Source: Murdochiella vaginalis (GTDB lineage: Bacteria; Bacillota; Clostridia; Tissierellales; Peptoniphilaceae). From it: 64,000 bases of DNA. The translations under genes and the position numbers were made by a program. The DNA is taken from positions 1,364,001 through 1,428,000 of the forward strand of contig NZ_LT632322.1 of the NCBI RefSeq assembly GCF_900119705.1. The letters are read 5' to 3'. This document shows, in pieces, positions 16,720-25,444 of the stretch. The notes under the pieces are model-generated. The model ran no database searches. It saw nothing but the letters and a program-made list of their open reading frames with translations, and had not been told where the DNA came from. Within the stretch, counting starts at the first letter, position 1, and each line of letters begins with the position of its first letter.

Positions 16720-18021
16720 ATGAAATCAATGAAGTTGCTTGGTCTTCTGTTGGCCGGTGCGCTGGCTATGACCGCATGTGGTGGACAAAAGCCCGCTGAT
16801 TCAAAGGCTCCTGCGGATAGTTCCGCACCGGCAGTAGAATCGAATGCTCCCGCCGGCGAAGTCAAAAACAACGAAAAGCCGTTAGTTTGGTACAACCGTC
16901 AACCGTCGAACAGCTCGACCGGTGAACTGGACAAAGAAGCGCTGAACTTCAACGACAAAACCTATTATGTCGGCTTCGACGCCAACCAGGGTGCTGAACT
17001 GCAAGGGCAGATGATTGTCGATTACATTCAGAAGAATGCTGACAAATTGGATCGCAACGGCGACGGCACGATCGGATACGTGCTTGCCATCGGTGATGTC
17101 GGTCACAACGACTCCATCGCCCGTACGCGCGGCGTCCGCAAAGCTTTGGGAACGGCCGTTGAAAAGGACGGCGCCATCGATTCGACTCCGGCCGGAACGA
17201 ATGTTGACGGCAAAGCGACCGTTGTAAAAGACGGCGAGATCGATGTAAACGGTAAAAAATATGTCGTTCGCGAATTAGCTTCGCAGGAAATGAAGAACTC
17301 CGCTGGTGCAACCTGGGATGCTGCGACCGCCGGTAACGGTATTGCGACTTGGTCGGCTTCCTTTGGCGATCAGATCGATATCGTCGCTTCCAATAACGAC
17401 GGCATGGGCATGGCCATGTTCAATGGCTGGGCAAAAGAGAACAAGGTCCCGACGTTCGGTTATGATGCCAACAGCGACGCCGTTGCGGCAATTGCCGACG
17501 GTTATGCCGGAACCATCAGCCAGCATGCGGACGTTCAGGCGTACCTGACCCTTCGTGTATTGCGCAACCTCTTGGATGGCGTAGATGTCAACACCGGTAT
17601 CGCAACGCCGGATGAAGCGGGCAACGTCCTCACCGACAAAGACTACAAATATGTCGCAGAAGAGCGTTCCTACTATGCTTTGAACTTGGCCGTTACAGCG
17701 GACAACTACAAAGACTTCATGGATGCCACCAAACCGTACGATCCGGTTGCAAAACAGCTTGACGCGGCGAAGAGCCCCGAAAAGAACGTATGGCTGAACA
17801 TCTACAACTCTGCGGATAACTTCCTGAGCGCCACCTATCAGCCGTTGCTGCAGAAATATGACAAACTGCTGAACCTCAAAGTCGAATACATCGGCGGCGA
17901 TGGACAGACCGAATCCAACATCACGAACCGTCTGGGCAATCCGAGCCAGTATGATGCGTTTGCGATCAACATGGTGAAGACGGACAACGCTTCTTCTTAC
18001 ACCACGCTTCTGAATCAATAA
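16720..18021 (+). CDS. mglB: Galactose/glucose-binding lipoprotein MglB with circularly permuted order
   Basis: 433 residues from ATG 16720 (AAGGAGG seven bases upstream). Signal peptide with lipidation Cys20 (LAMTAC), then an A/P/S-rich linker to about 52. Residues 54-340 correspond to E. coli MglB from its middle to its end: PLVWYN (ligand Asn), TYYVGFDANQG, DRNGDGTIG (calcium loop), GHNDSIARTR (ligand Asp/Arg), IVASNNDGMGM, FGYDANSDA, AGTISQHAD. Residues 356-433 (VWLNIYNSADNF to FAINMVKTDN) instead match the N-terminal strand and helices of classical MglB (IGVTIYKYDDNF to ALAINLVDP). The order is therefore permuted, while most ligand-binding positions are retained. It sits outside the membrane and feeds MglA/MglC. 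Confidence 0.88.
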   Translation: MKSMKLLGLLLAGALAMTACGGQKPADSKAPADSSAPAVESNAPAGEVKNNEKPLVWYNRQPSNSSTGELDKEALNFNDKTYYVGFDANQGAELQGQMIVDYIQKNADKLDRNGDGTIGYVLAIGDVGHNDSIARTRGVRKALGTAVEKDGAIDSTPAGTNVDGKATVVKDGEIDVNGKKYVVRELASQEMKNSAGATWDAATAGNGIATWSASFGDQIDIVASNNDGMGMAMFNGWAKENKVPTFGYDANSDAVAAIADGYAGTISQHADVQAYLTLRVLRNLLDGVDVNTGIATPDEAGNVLTDKDYKYVAEERSYYALNLAVTADNYKDFMDATKPYDPVAKQLDAAKSPEKNVWLNIYNSADNFLSATYQPLLQKYDKLLNLKVEYIGGDGQTESNITNRLGNPSQYDAFAINMVKTDNASSYTTLLNQ

Positions 18022-18041
18022 TCGTTTGTGATTCCGATGAT

Positions 18042-18078
18042 AAAGAGGCTATCAGGACCATCCTGATAGCCTCTTTTC
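18042..18078 (+). terminator. Terminator/attenuator between mglB and mglA
   Basis: Perfect 16-bp stem AAAGAGGCTATCAGGA with loop CCA, followed by TTTTC. It lies inside the operon, 20 bp after mglB and 28 bp before mglA. Partial termination here would give more binding protein than transporter, as is common in ABC importer operons. Confidence 0.85.
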
Positions 18079-18105
18079 GGAATGAAAATTAGAAAGAGAA
18101 TGCTT

Positions 18106-19614
18106 ATGACAGAAAAGAAAGACGATTTCGTTCTATCGATTCGGGGCATGTCAAAATCTTTCGGACGCAACCGCGTTTTGGATCATATTGATCTTGATGT
18201 GAAACGTGGATCGGTCATGGGCCTTATGGGAGAAAACGGCGCCGGAAAATCTACGATGATGAAGTGTCTCTTCGGCACCTACCAAAAGGATGAAGGGGAA
18301 ATCTTTTTGGATGGGAAGGGAATCGACTTCAGCGGTCCGAAAGAGGCGCTGGAAAACGGCATTGCCATGGTGCATCAAGAGCTCAATCAAGCCCTTGAAA
18401 GGAGCGTTGTCGACAATCTCTTCCTGGGACGCTATCCAGTCACTCCCCTCGGCTTCGTAGATGAAGCCCTGATGCGCAAGGAAGCCGCCGATCTTTTCCG
18501 CAGCTTAGGCATCTCCGTTCCTCTGGATGTTCCGATGCGCCAGCTCTCGGTTTCCAAGCGCCAAATGTGCGAGATAGCCAAGGCGATCTCCTATCATTCC
18601 AAACTGATCGTTCTGGATGAGCCTACCTCTTCCTTGACCGAACCGGAAGTACGCAAGCTTTTTGCCATGATGCGCAAGCTTCGTGATCAAGGCATTTCCC
18701 TCATATATATCTCGCATAAGATGGATGAGGTATTCGAAATCTGTGATCAGGTTTCGGTGTTGCGCGACGGCAAACTCATTGCCACCAAAAACACGGCTGA
18801 AACGAATATGAATGAGCTGATCTCGGCCATGGTCGGTCGTTCCCTGGATAACCGCTTTCCGCCGGTGGATAATGAGCCGGGAGAACCGATTCTCTCCGTT
18901 CAACACCTTTCCACCAAATATCGACCCTACCTGACGGATATCTCCTTTGAAGTAAGAGAAGGTGAGATTTTTGGTCTTTACGGTTTGGTCGGTGCGGGCC
19001 GCTCCGAGCTTCTGGAAACGATCTTCGGCGTTCGAACGCGTGCTGCCGGTTCCGTCTATTATCGCGGCAAACGCATGAATTTTGAAAATACAAAAGAAGC
19101 GATGGCACACGGTTTTGCAATGATCACTGAGGAACGTAAGCTCAACGGAATTTTTTCTAAGGGTGACTTAATTTTTAACACGACCATCGCCAATATGAAC
19201 CATTATAAGTCCGGCTTTGCCCTATCCAAGCAAAAAATGCTGAAGGCAACGATGCGCGAGCTGGACATCATGCGAACCAAAGCCATGGGGCCGGAGGATA
19301 TGATCACCAGCCTTTCCGGCGGAAACCAACAGAAAGTCATCTTTGGCAAATGGCTGGAGCGTCAGCCGCATGTCTTTCTGATGGATGAACCGACGCGCGG
19401 TATCGATGTCGGCGCGAAGTATGAAATCTACGAACTCATTATCCGCATGGCAAAACAAGGAAAGACCATCATCGTCGTTTCTTCCGAGATGCCGGAAATT
19501 TTAGGCATTACGAACCGAATCGGTGTCATGTCGAATGGACGTCTCTCCGGCATTCTGGAAACTAAGGATGCCAACCAGGAAGAGCTCCTCCGTCTGAGTA
19601 CGAAATATCTGTAA
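18106..19614 (+). CDS. mglA: Galactose/methyl-galactoside ABC importer ATPase MglA
   Basis: 502 residues with two ABC domains, as in CUT2 sugar importers. First domain: Walker A GENGAGKST, signature-like LSVSKRQMCEIAKA, Walker B LIVLDEPTSSL and IYISHKMDEVFEI. Second domain: degenerate Walker A GLVGAGRSE, signature LSGGNQQKVIFGKWL and VFLMDEPTRGIDVG. ATG 18106 is chosen; starts 24 and 6 bp upstream are possible. Length matches family norms (about 500). It powers sugar uptake with MglB and MglC. Confidence 0.95.
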   Translation: MTEKKDDFVLSIRGMSKSFGRNRVLDHIDLDVKRGSVMGLMGENGAGKSTMMKCLFGTYQKDEGEIFLDGKGIDFSGPKEALENGIAMVHQELNQALERSVVDNLFLGRYPVTPLGFVDEALMRKEAADLFRSLGISVPLDVPMRQLSVSKRQMCEIAKAISYHSKLIVLDEPTSSLTEPEVRKLFAMMRKLRDQGISLIYISHKMDEVFEICDQVSVLRDGKLIATKNTAETNMNELISAMVGRSLDNRFPPVDNEPGEPILSVQHLSTKYRPYLTDISFEVREGEIFGLYGLVGAGRSELLETIFGVRTRAAGSVYYRGKRMNFENTKEAMAHGFAMITEERKLNGIFSKGDLIFNTTIANMNHYKSGFALSKQKMLKATMRELDIMRTKAMGPEDMITSLSGGNQQKVIFGKWLERQPHVFLMDEPTRGIDVGAKYEIYELIIRMAKQGKTIIVVSSEMPEILGITNRIGVMSNGRLSGILETKDANQEELLRLSTKYL

Positions 19615-19629
19615 AGGAAAAGAGGACTT

Positions 19630-21318
19630 ATGAGCCAAAATAATCTCATTTCGCCGAACAACGGCATCCTGACTCCGGAAAAAGAGGAGTTGTTGCTTGC
19701 GCCGATTCAGGAACATATCAGTGCAATTCAACAAAAAATTGATGTGCTTCGTCAGGACGGCACGACCAAAATCAATGAAATCAACAACGCCATCAAGTTG
19801 ATTCGCGGCGACAAGAATTTCTCCAAGCAGGAACAGGGCGAGCAAGTTGCGCGTTTAACGCGTGAGCTGGAAAAAGCGAAAACCGTTGAAGCCGCCAACA
19901 AAGCAGAGGTGGATAAGCTTGTGGCGGAAGGGGAAGCATATCTCAACAAGCACTTCGATCCGGATTATTATAATCTCGTGAAGAGCAGTGCCGTATTAGA
20001 GCAAAAAGAAGCGAAAGCCCAATATGAACGCCAGCTCGCGGAATACAAAACGAAATATGAAGCGCAGCTTGCCGAGATTAACAAATTAAGCGGACACGAA
20101 AAGGCGCAGGAAATCAAGGATGCAAAGTTCGTTTACAACAACCACACATTCGACGCCAAGGTGCGTTATGATGTTGCGCTGCAGGAAATTAAAGATCGTC
20201 GTCACGAGGCATTTTTACAAAAATTCCAGATGATCGATCGTCTCCGCAACTCCCGCTTCTCCATCGGACAAAGCTATGCACAAAAATGGGAAAGCTTCCT
20301 ATACCGGTTCAACATGAAGCAGTTCCTGCTGAAAAATGGTCTCTATCTGGTCATTATTCTCATCTTTATTGCCTTGAGCATTATCACTCCGAGAGTGAAG
20401 CATACGGATCTGTTTACCTTTACGAACATCGTAAACATCCTGCAACAGGCGTCACCACGCATCTTCCTCGGTCTCGGCGTTGCCGGCCTTATTCTGTTGA
20501 CCGGAACCGATCTCTCCATCGGCCGTATGGTAGGTATGGGCATGGTGATTTCCACTGTCATTATGCACAAGGGGCCCAATACCGGACAGCTTTTCGGTAT
20601 GGCCTTTGATCTCACCGGCATCCCAGTTCCAGTACGTATCATCTTGGCGCTGCTTACCTGTATCGTTTTCTGCACCATCTTTACCTCGATTGCAGGCTTC
20701 TTTACGGCGCGCTTTAAGATCCATCCGTTCATCACCACGATGTCCAACATGCTGATTATCTTCGGTTTAATCACCTATTCGACAAAGGGTGTGTCCTTCG
20801 GTGCCATTGAATCGGAAATTCCGAATATGATCATTCCGAAGATTAACGGCTTCCCTACGATTATTCTCTGGGCCGTCGCTGCCATCATCCTCGTCTGGTT
20901 CATCTGGAATAAAACCACCTTCGGCAAAAACCTTTACGCCGTCGGCGGAAACCCCGAAGCGGCTGCCGTTTCCGGTATCTCCGTATTCTGGGTCACCATG
21001 TGTGCCTTCATGATGGCCGGTATCCTTTACGGCTTCGGCTCGTGGCTGGAATGTATGCGCATGGTGGGTTCCGGCTCCGCTGCATATGGCCAAGGCTGGG
21101 ACATGGATGCCATTGCAGCCTGCGTTGTCGGTGGTGTCTCCTTTACCGGTGGTATCGGCCGCATCTCCGGCGTTGTCGTCGGTGTCCTAATTTTCACCGC
21201 CCTCACCTACTCCTTGACGGTCTTGGGTATCGATACCAACCTTCAGTTCGTCTTTGAAGGCATCATTATCATTGCCGCCGTCACGTTGGACTCGCTGAAG
21301 TACGTGCAGAAGAAGTAA
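19630..21318 (+). CDS. mglC: MglC sugar ABC permease with a long N-terminal coiled-coil extension
   Basis: 562 residues, whereas classical MglC has about 336. Residues about 235-562 are the BPD_transp_2 permease: LGLGVAGLILLTGTDLSIGRMVG, FFTARFKIHPFITTMSN, AVGGNPEAAAVSGI, and a C-terminus ending in DSLKYVQKK. Residues 1-232 are an added hydrophilic region with long charged helices (heptad-like EKAKTVEAANKAEVDKLVAE and EQKEAKAQYERQLAEYKTKY), predicted cytosolic coiled coil and without a signal peptide. It follows mglA by 15 bp with AAAAGAGG upstream. The extension may contact MglA or a regulator; no known domain was recognised. Confidence 0.92.
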   Translation: MSQNNLISPNNGILTPEKEELLLAPIQEHISAIQQKIDVLRQDGTTKINEINNAIKLIRGDKNFSKQEQGEQVARLTRELEKAKTVEAANKAEVDKLVAEGEAYLNKHFDPDYYNLVKSSAVLEQKEAKAQYERQLAEYKTKYEAQLAEINKLSGHEKAQEIKDAKFVYNNHTFDAKVRYDVALQEIKDRRHEAFLQKFQMIDRLRNSRFSIGQSYAQKWESFLYRFNMKQFLLKNGLYLVIILIFIALSIITPRVKHTDLFTFTNIVNILQQASPRIFLGLGVAGLILLTGTDLSIGRMVGMGMVISTVIMHKGPNTGQLFGMAFDLTGIPVPVRIILALLTCIVFCTIFTSIAGFFTARFKIHPFITTMSNMLIIFGLITYSTKGVSFGAIESEIPNMIIPKINGFPTIILWAVAAIILVWFIWNKTTFGKNLYAVGGNPEAAAVSGISVFWVTMCAFMMAGILYGFGSWLECMRMVGSGSAAYGQGWDMDAIAACVVGGVSFTGGIGRISGVVVGVLIFTALTYSLTVLGIDTNLQFVFEGIIIIAAVTLDSLKYVQKK

Positions 21319-21356
21319 TCGCTCTAAAGTATAAATCGAATAACATAGTTGCAACG

Positions 21357-21389
21357 AAAAGGGGAAGCCGAAAGGCTTCCCCTTTTTCT
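21357..21389 (+). terminator. Terminator of the mgl operon (copy 1 of a duplicated element)
   Basis: AAAAGGGGAAGCC-GAAA-GGCTTCCCCTTTT followed by TCTT, 38 bp after mglC. The A and T flanks make it bidirectional, so it may also end the convergent small membrane gene at 21405. An identical hairpin with the same CAACG left flank occurs at 21943-21972. Confidence 0.9.
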
Positions 21390-21404
21390 TGTCCTAAATT
21401 GCCT

Positions 21405-21701
21405 TTACCACTTCTTTCGATAATGAATCCCCAGTCCGACCAAAATCAGAGGAATAAGAAAGAAGAAAAAATCCCAACAATATCTAAAGATTTCCGCACT
21501 TTGCACGGGCGGATTTCCCACTTGATATCGCTTTACGATGTCAACCAATATACGTAAAGGACGCGCAACAGCCTGCCCCAGAAGAAAAGTTAAAGCAACG
21601 GAAAAGAGGCTGTATGAACGATTCGTTTCTGTATACGGTTGACGTACTTCTTGAAATATCCGATACGCATCATCGCTAAAGCTCTTACACCACCGAATCA
21701 T
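21405..21701 (-). CDS. Small membrane protein, unknown
   Basis: 98 residues with good AGAAGGGAGG upstream of ATG 21701. Two hydrophobic segments: SLFSVALTFLLGQAVA (about 31-46) and FFFFLIPLILVGLGI (near the C-terminus), ending in HYRKKW. No family recognised. It faces mglC with a shared terminator. The region upstream (21702-21940) is AT-rich and gene-free; no convincing promoter was picked out. Confidence 0.55.
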   Translation of the reverse strand: MIRWCKSFSDDAYRIFQEVRQPYTETNRSYSLFSVALTFLLGQAVARPLRILVDIVKRYQVGNPPVQSAEIFRYCWDFFFFLIPLILVGLGIHYRKKW

Positions 21702-21942
21702 GACTCCGTCCTCCCTTCTAATTTACAAGCACAGAAAGAAACGGAAATCGCAAGTAACAATGAAACTACACGACGATACTTTATTTTCATATAAACTCGT
21801 TCTCCAATCAACCAGTACTTTATTCCTCTTTCAAATCTATTGTATTCCGCTCATTAAATTCTGTAATATTTATTAATATCAAACTAAAATTCATATTTTT
21901 AGAAAATAGATTCAATAATAATTGAGAGACAATACGCCAACG

Positions 21943-21972
21943 AAAAGGGGAAGCCGAAAGGCTTCCCCTTTT
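21943..21972 (-). terminator. Terminator of the feo operon (copy 2 of the duplicated element)
   Basis: Same hairpin as at 21357-21389 (AAAAGGGGAAGCC, GAAA loop), placed about 60 bp beyond the end of the Cys-rich feo gene on the minus strand. Confidence 0.8.
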
Positions 21973-22034
21973 CAAGATGGAGTGAAGGATGGTCTACGAA
22001 TGTGGTGGGAGCACATCCGATTATAACGTAGTAA

Positions 22035-22226
22035 TTAGGAGTGATGCTTCTCCAACATGGAGTCGGTGGAGCATCCGGAGCACCCGCTGCAGCCGCAGCC
22101 ACAACCACAGGCACTCTTCCCCTTTCGATGATTGGCGATCATTACCTTAATGATTAAGATGACGATTGCCAGAAGACCCGCTGCGACAAGCACAGTGGAA
22201 AGATGTTCGCTAAGCCATTGCAGCAT
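22035..22226 (-). CDS. FeoB-associated Cys-rich membrane protein
   Basis: 63 residues. One membrane helix (about 10-30, VLVAAGLLAIVILIIKVMI), then a basic patch and a Cys/Gly cluster SACGCGCGCSGCSGCS, as in the FeoB-associated Cys-rich family (PF12669-like). It is the third gene of the feo operon, about 98 bp after feoB, with GAAAGGAAG upstream of the ATG. The cysteines may bind or relay iron; function is not established for the family. Confidence 0.88.
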   Translation of the reverse strand: MLQWLSEHLSTVLVAAGLLAIVILIIKVMIANHRKGKSACGCGCGCSGCSGCSTDSMLEKHHS

Positions 22227-22324
22227 ACTTGCTTCCTTTCATTTCTTGCTGTCGTCTTTGCGACAACGGGATGAAGGACAATATGTCGTCCTTTCTTTTT
22301 CGGCGCATCTAAGCGCCCCTATCT

Positions 22325-24841
22325 CTATTCCTGTTCCAGCGCTGGATGGCGATGAGAAACTTTCGCTTCCGGCGCATGGTATTTCTTAATAAAGAGCATA
22401 TAGAGGATGCCTGCCAAGGCTGCCAACGCAGCAATCAAGCCCAAAATCGATCCGGACCCCGTAAAGAATGAACCGAACTGATAGATCATCAGCGCGATGA
22501 GATACGCGAAACCGCACTGATAGCCGATCGCAAAGAGCGTCCACTTCGTGTTGTTCATTTCACGGCGAATGGCGCCAATGGCGGCAAAGCACGGAGCGCA
22601 GAGCAGGTTAAAGACCAGGAAGGAATAGCCGGAGATGGTCGTAAAGACCCGTGCCATTTCCGTCCAGACAGAACCGGACGATCCGTATAGGATTCCCATG
22701 GTACCGACAATGTTCTCTTTCGCTACGAGCCCCGTCACAGAGGCGACGGCTGCCTGCCAATTCCCCCAGCCCAGCGGGCGGAAGATCCAGGCAATCGCAT
22801 TACCGAAGGAGGCTAGAATCGACATGGACAGCTCATCCTCCTTCAGCATACGGAAGCTGCCATCGACAATGCCGAAATAGGAAGTAAACCAAACCAAGAT
22901 GGTGGAAAGCAGAATCACGGTACCGGCCTTGCGAATGAAGGAGTATCCACGCTCCCACATAGAGCGTAAGACGTTGCCCACCGTCGGAACGTGATAGGGC
23001 GGTAACTCCATGACAAAGGGAGCCGGTTCACCCGCAAAGCCCTGCGTCTTCTTCAGCATGACGCCCGAGACGATAACCGCAAGCATCCCCACGAAGTACG
23101 CGGAGGTGGCGACCCAGGAGTCTCCTCCGAAGATGGCACCTGCAACCAGCGCAATGAACGGAAGCTTCGCACTGCAGGGAATAAAGGTTGTGGTGATGAT
23201 GGCCATGCGCCGATCACTTTCGTTTTCAATGGTACGGCTCGCCATAATGCCCGGAACGCCGCAGCCGGTGCCGATGAGCATCGGAATAAAGGATCTTCCG
23301 GAAAGCCCGAATTTGCGGAAGACACGGTCCAAAACGAAGGCGATACGTGCCATATAGCCGCAATCTTCCAAAATCGCGAGCAGGAAGAAAAGTACCAACA
23401 TCTGTGGAACAAAGCCCAGAACTGCGCCGCAGCCGGCGACAATGCCGTCGAGTATCAGGCCCTTAAGCCATCCGTCGACATGAATCTTCTCTAAGAGATC
23501 GCCGATTAAAACCGGCACACCGGGTACCCAAGTTCCGTAATCCGCCGGATCGGGCGCATCAAAGCCATGGGCGGTAAAATACGTTACCGCATCTTGGAAC
23601 GTGATAGGAATGATATCTTTCTCTTCCATCTCTTTTTCCGTCATGTTCGGCAGCGCATTGTAATATACCGTTTTGACCGTTTCTTTCAAGGTCTCTTCGT
23701 CCACCGTTTTTACAGTCTGTGTCGGCTCCCCTGTTACTGTCTTTAGTTCATTCAATGTTTCTTGGCCGTCGAATCCTTCTTCTTCCGGATCTACCTCCGC
23801 GAAGGCCTGCACCGCCAATAATGCATTCTGATAGGCATCATTGTCTTCTTCGTATTCCTTGGTACCCATGCCAAACAGATGGTAGCCGTCACCGAAAAGA
23901 CCGTCATTTGCCCAATCGGTTGCCGGCGTACCGACCGCAACCATGGCTACCCAATACACGAAGAACATGATGACAGCGAAGATTGGAAGCCCCAAGATAC
24001 GGTTGGTCACCACGCGGTCAATCCGATCCGAAGTAGACAGTTTGCCTGCTCCTTTTTTCTGATACGTAGGATGAATCAACGATTTAATGTATTGATAGCG
24101 CTCATACGTCATGATGCTTTCGGCATCATCATCCCGACTTTCTTCCAGCGCTTCCACTTTTTCGGAAATCGCCTGTTGGGTCTCTTCGGAAAGCTGTAAC
24201 GATTCCGCCATGGCCTGATCCTGCTCCAAAAGCTTCGTCACTACAAAGCGCCGTTTTTCTGACGGTACCGTATCCGAAAGCATCGTGTCGATCTCAGCTA
24301 ATAGCGATTCGACGTCTGCGGCAAACGGCTTACCGATCGTCGGAATTGCCTTTTCCTGTGCCTGACGGATGGCGGCTTCCGCAGCTTCCTGAATGCCGCG
24401 ATTCTTTAGCGCTGAAATGGATACGATCGGACATCCCAGCATTTTAGACAAGGCCGGCATATCCAGATGATCTCCGGATTTTTCCATCACGTCCTGCATG
24501 TTGACAGCAATGACCATGGGAATGCCAAGTTCTAGAAGTTGTGTAGTTAAATAGAGATTGCGCTCCAAGTTCGTCCCGTCTACGATGTTTAAAATTGCGT
24601 CCGGGCGCTCCTCAAACAGGTAGCGGCGCGCAATCACTTCCTCCAGTGTATAGGGAGATAAAGAATAAATGCCCGGAAGGTCCGCGATGATCACATCGGT
24701 GTGATTTTTCAACTTTCCTTCCTTTTTTTCTACCGTAACGCCGGGCCAGTTGCCGACATATTGATTGGAACCGGTTAACGCATTAAACAAGGTCGTTTTT
24801 CCGCTGTTTGGGTTGCCGGCTAATGCAATACGAAGCTGCAT
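22325..24841 (-). CDS. feoB: Ferrous iron transporter FeoB
   Basis: 838 residues from ATG 24841 (GAGAGGAAAGG upstream). The N-terminal G domain has G1 GNPNSGKTT (9-17), NWPGVTVEKKEG, G3 DLPGIYSLSP and G4-like NMQD (114-117), followed by a helical spacer. The membrane part starts near 282 and includes GCGAVLGFVPQMLVL, IGTGCGVPGIMASRTIEN and GTMGILYG. An acidic segment of ~120 residues (about 315-437) lies after the first membrane helix and has no counterpart in E. coli FeoB. It imports Fe(II) across the cytoplasmic membrane. The gene lies between feoA and the Cys-rich partner, downstream of two putative iron boxes. Confidence 0.95.
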   Translation of the reverse strand: MQLRIALAGNPNSGKTTLFNALTGSNQYVGNWPGVTVEKKEGKLKNHTDVIIADLPGIYSLSPYTLEEVIARRYLFEERPDAILNIVDGTNLERNLYLTTQLLELGIPMVIAVNMQDVMEKSGDHLDMPALSKMLGCPIVSISALKNRGIQEAAEAAIRQAQEKAIPTIGKPFAADVESLLAEIDTMLSDTVPSEKRRFVVTKLLEQDQAMAESLQLSEETQQAISEKVEALEESRDDDAESIMTYERYQYIKSLIHPTYQKKGAGKLSTSDRIDRVVTNRILGLPIFAVIMFFVYWVAMVAVGTPATDWANDGLFGDGYHLFGMGTKEYEEDNDAYQNALLAVQAFAEVDPEEEGFDGQETLNELKTVTGEPTQTVKTVDEETLKETVKTVYYNALPNMTEKEMEEKDIIPITFQDAVTYFTAHGFDAPDPADYGTWVPGVPVLIGDLLEKIHVDGWLKGLILDGIVAGCGAVLGFVPQMLVLFFLLAILEDCGYMARIAFVLDRVFRKFGLSGRSFIPMLIGTGCGVPGIMASRTIENESDRRMAIITTTFIPCSAKLPFIALVAGAIFGGDSWVATSAYFVGMLAVIVSGVMLKKTQGFAGEPAPFVMELPPYHVPTVGNVLRSMWERGYSFIRKAGTVILLSTILVWFTSYFGIVDGSFRMLKEDELSMSILASFGNAIAWIFRPLGWGNWQAAVASVTGLVAKENIVGTMGILYGSSGSVWTEMARVFTTISGYSFLVFNLLCAPCFAAIGAIRREMNNTKWTLFAIGYQCGFAYLIALMIYQFGSFFTGSGSILGLIAALAALAGILYMLFIKKYHAPEAKVSHRHPALEQE

Positions 24842-24954
24842 ACCTTTCCTCTCTTCTGTATGGTTTGTTCTTTTTCCTGACGCTTCCCATGTGCTCTGAT
24901 ACATTCTGTCGCACAAGCGGGTCGCGCCCTTACAGCTTTTTAAAGTGGCTCTTC

Positions 24955-25182
24955 CTACTCGGGAACGACTTCGATCATATCTGCATCGGCCTTGCGTATC
25001 GACAGCGCATAATTACGCACGGTGATTTCAATCGGATCCCCCAGCGGAGCAACTTTTTGTACATGGACGCTGGCTCCTTTGGTTAAGCCAACATCCATCA
25101 TGCGCCGCTTGACGGCACCCTGACCGTGTAATTTGACAATTTTTACCGTCTCTCCCACGGCAACGTCTCGTAATGTTTGCAT
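24955..25182 (-). CDS. feoA: FeoA SH3-like regulator of FeoB
   Basis: 75 residues, the normal FeoA length. SH3-like beta barrel with VKRRMMDVGLTKGASVHVQK followed by PLGDPIEITVRNYALSIRK, the family core. It acts on FeoB in the cytoplasm. AAGGAG precedes ATG 25182. First gene of the feo operon. Confidence 0.95.
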   Translation of the reverse strand: MQTLRDVAVGETVKIVKLHGQGAVKRRMMDVGLTKGASVHVQKVAPLGDPIEITVRNYALSIRKADADMIEVVPE

Positions 25183-25270
25183 TTTCTTTCTCCTTTGGAT
25201 GCCATTATTGATTTTCGTGCACCCGCAATTCAGCCTTCACCCTGTTTTGACTCTTCGTCGGCGCGTCATT

Positions 25271-25286
25271 GTTAGTATTAGCTAAC
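25271..25286 (-). promoter_or_regulatory. Putative iron box 1 upstream of feoA
   Basis: GTTAG-TATTAG-CTAAC, a 16-bp site with 5-bp inverted arms and a 6-bp centre, 89 bp before feoA. It has the same architecture as the sites at 25344, 28417 and 28450. The half-site GTTAG resembles DtxR/IdeR boxes (family knowledge); the regulator gene is not in the window. Confidence 0.6.
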
Positions 25287-25343
25287 TCTACGGCAAAAAC
25301 GTTCAAAAATTAAGCTTATGAACGATATTGCAACGAATTAGTT

Positions 25344-25359
25344 GTTAGTCCCGTCTAAC
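25344..25359 (-). promoter_or_regulatory. Putative iron box 2 upstream of feoA
   Basis: GTTAG-TCCCGT-CTAAC, arms identical to box 1, placed 73 bp away (about seven helical turns). No -35/-10 pair was convincing enough to call in this interval. Confidence 0.5.
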
Positions 25360-25444
25360 GCACATCTACTTTACCCTGTTTCATGTGACTCGTCAAGCGG
25401 TTGAAGTGATTTTTCTTCCGTTTGCGGATATGGTTACAGAAAGT

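Noticed and set aside
17275-18018. 247-residue reverse-strand frame
   Set aside because: Antisense to mglB, whose coding evidence is strong; shadow of codon bias.
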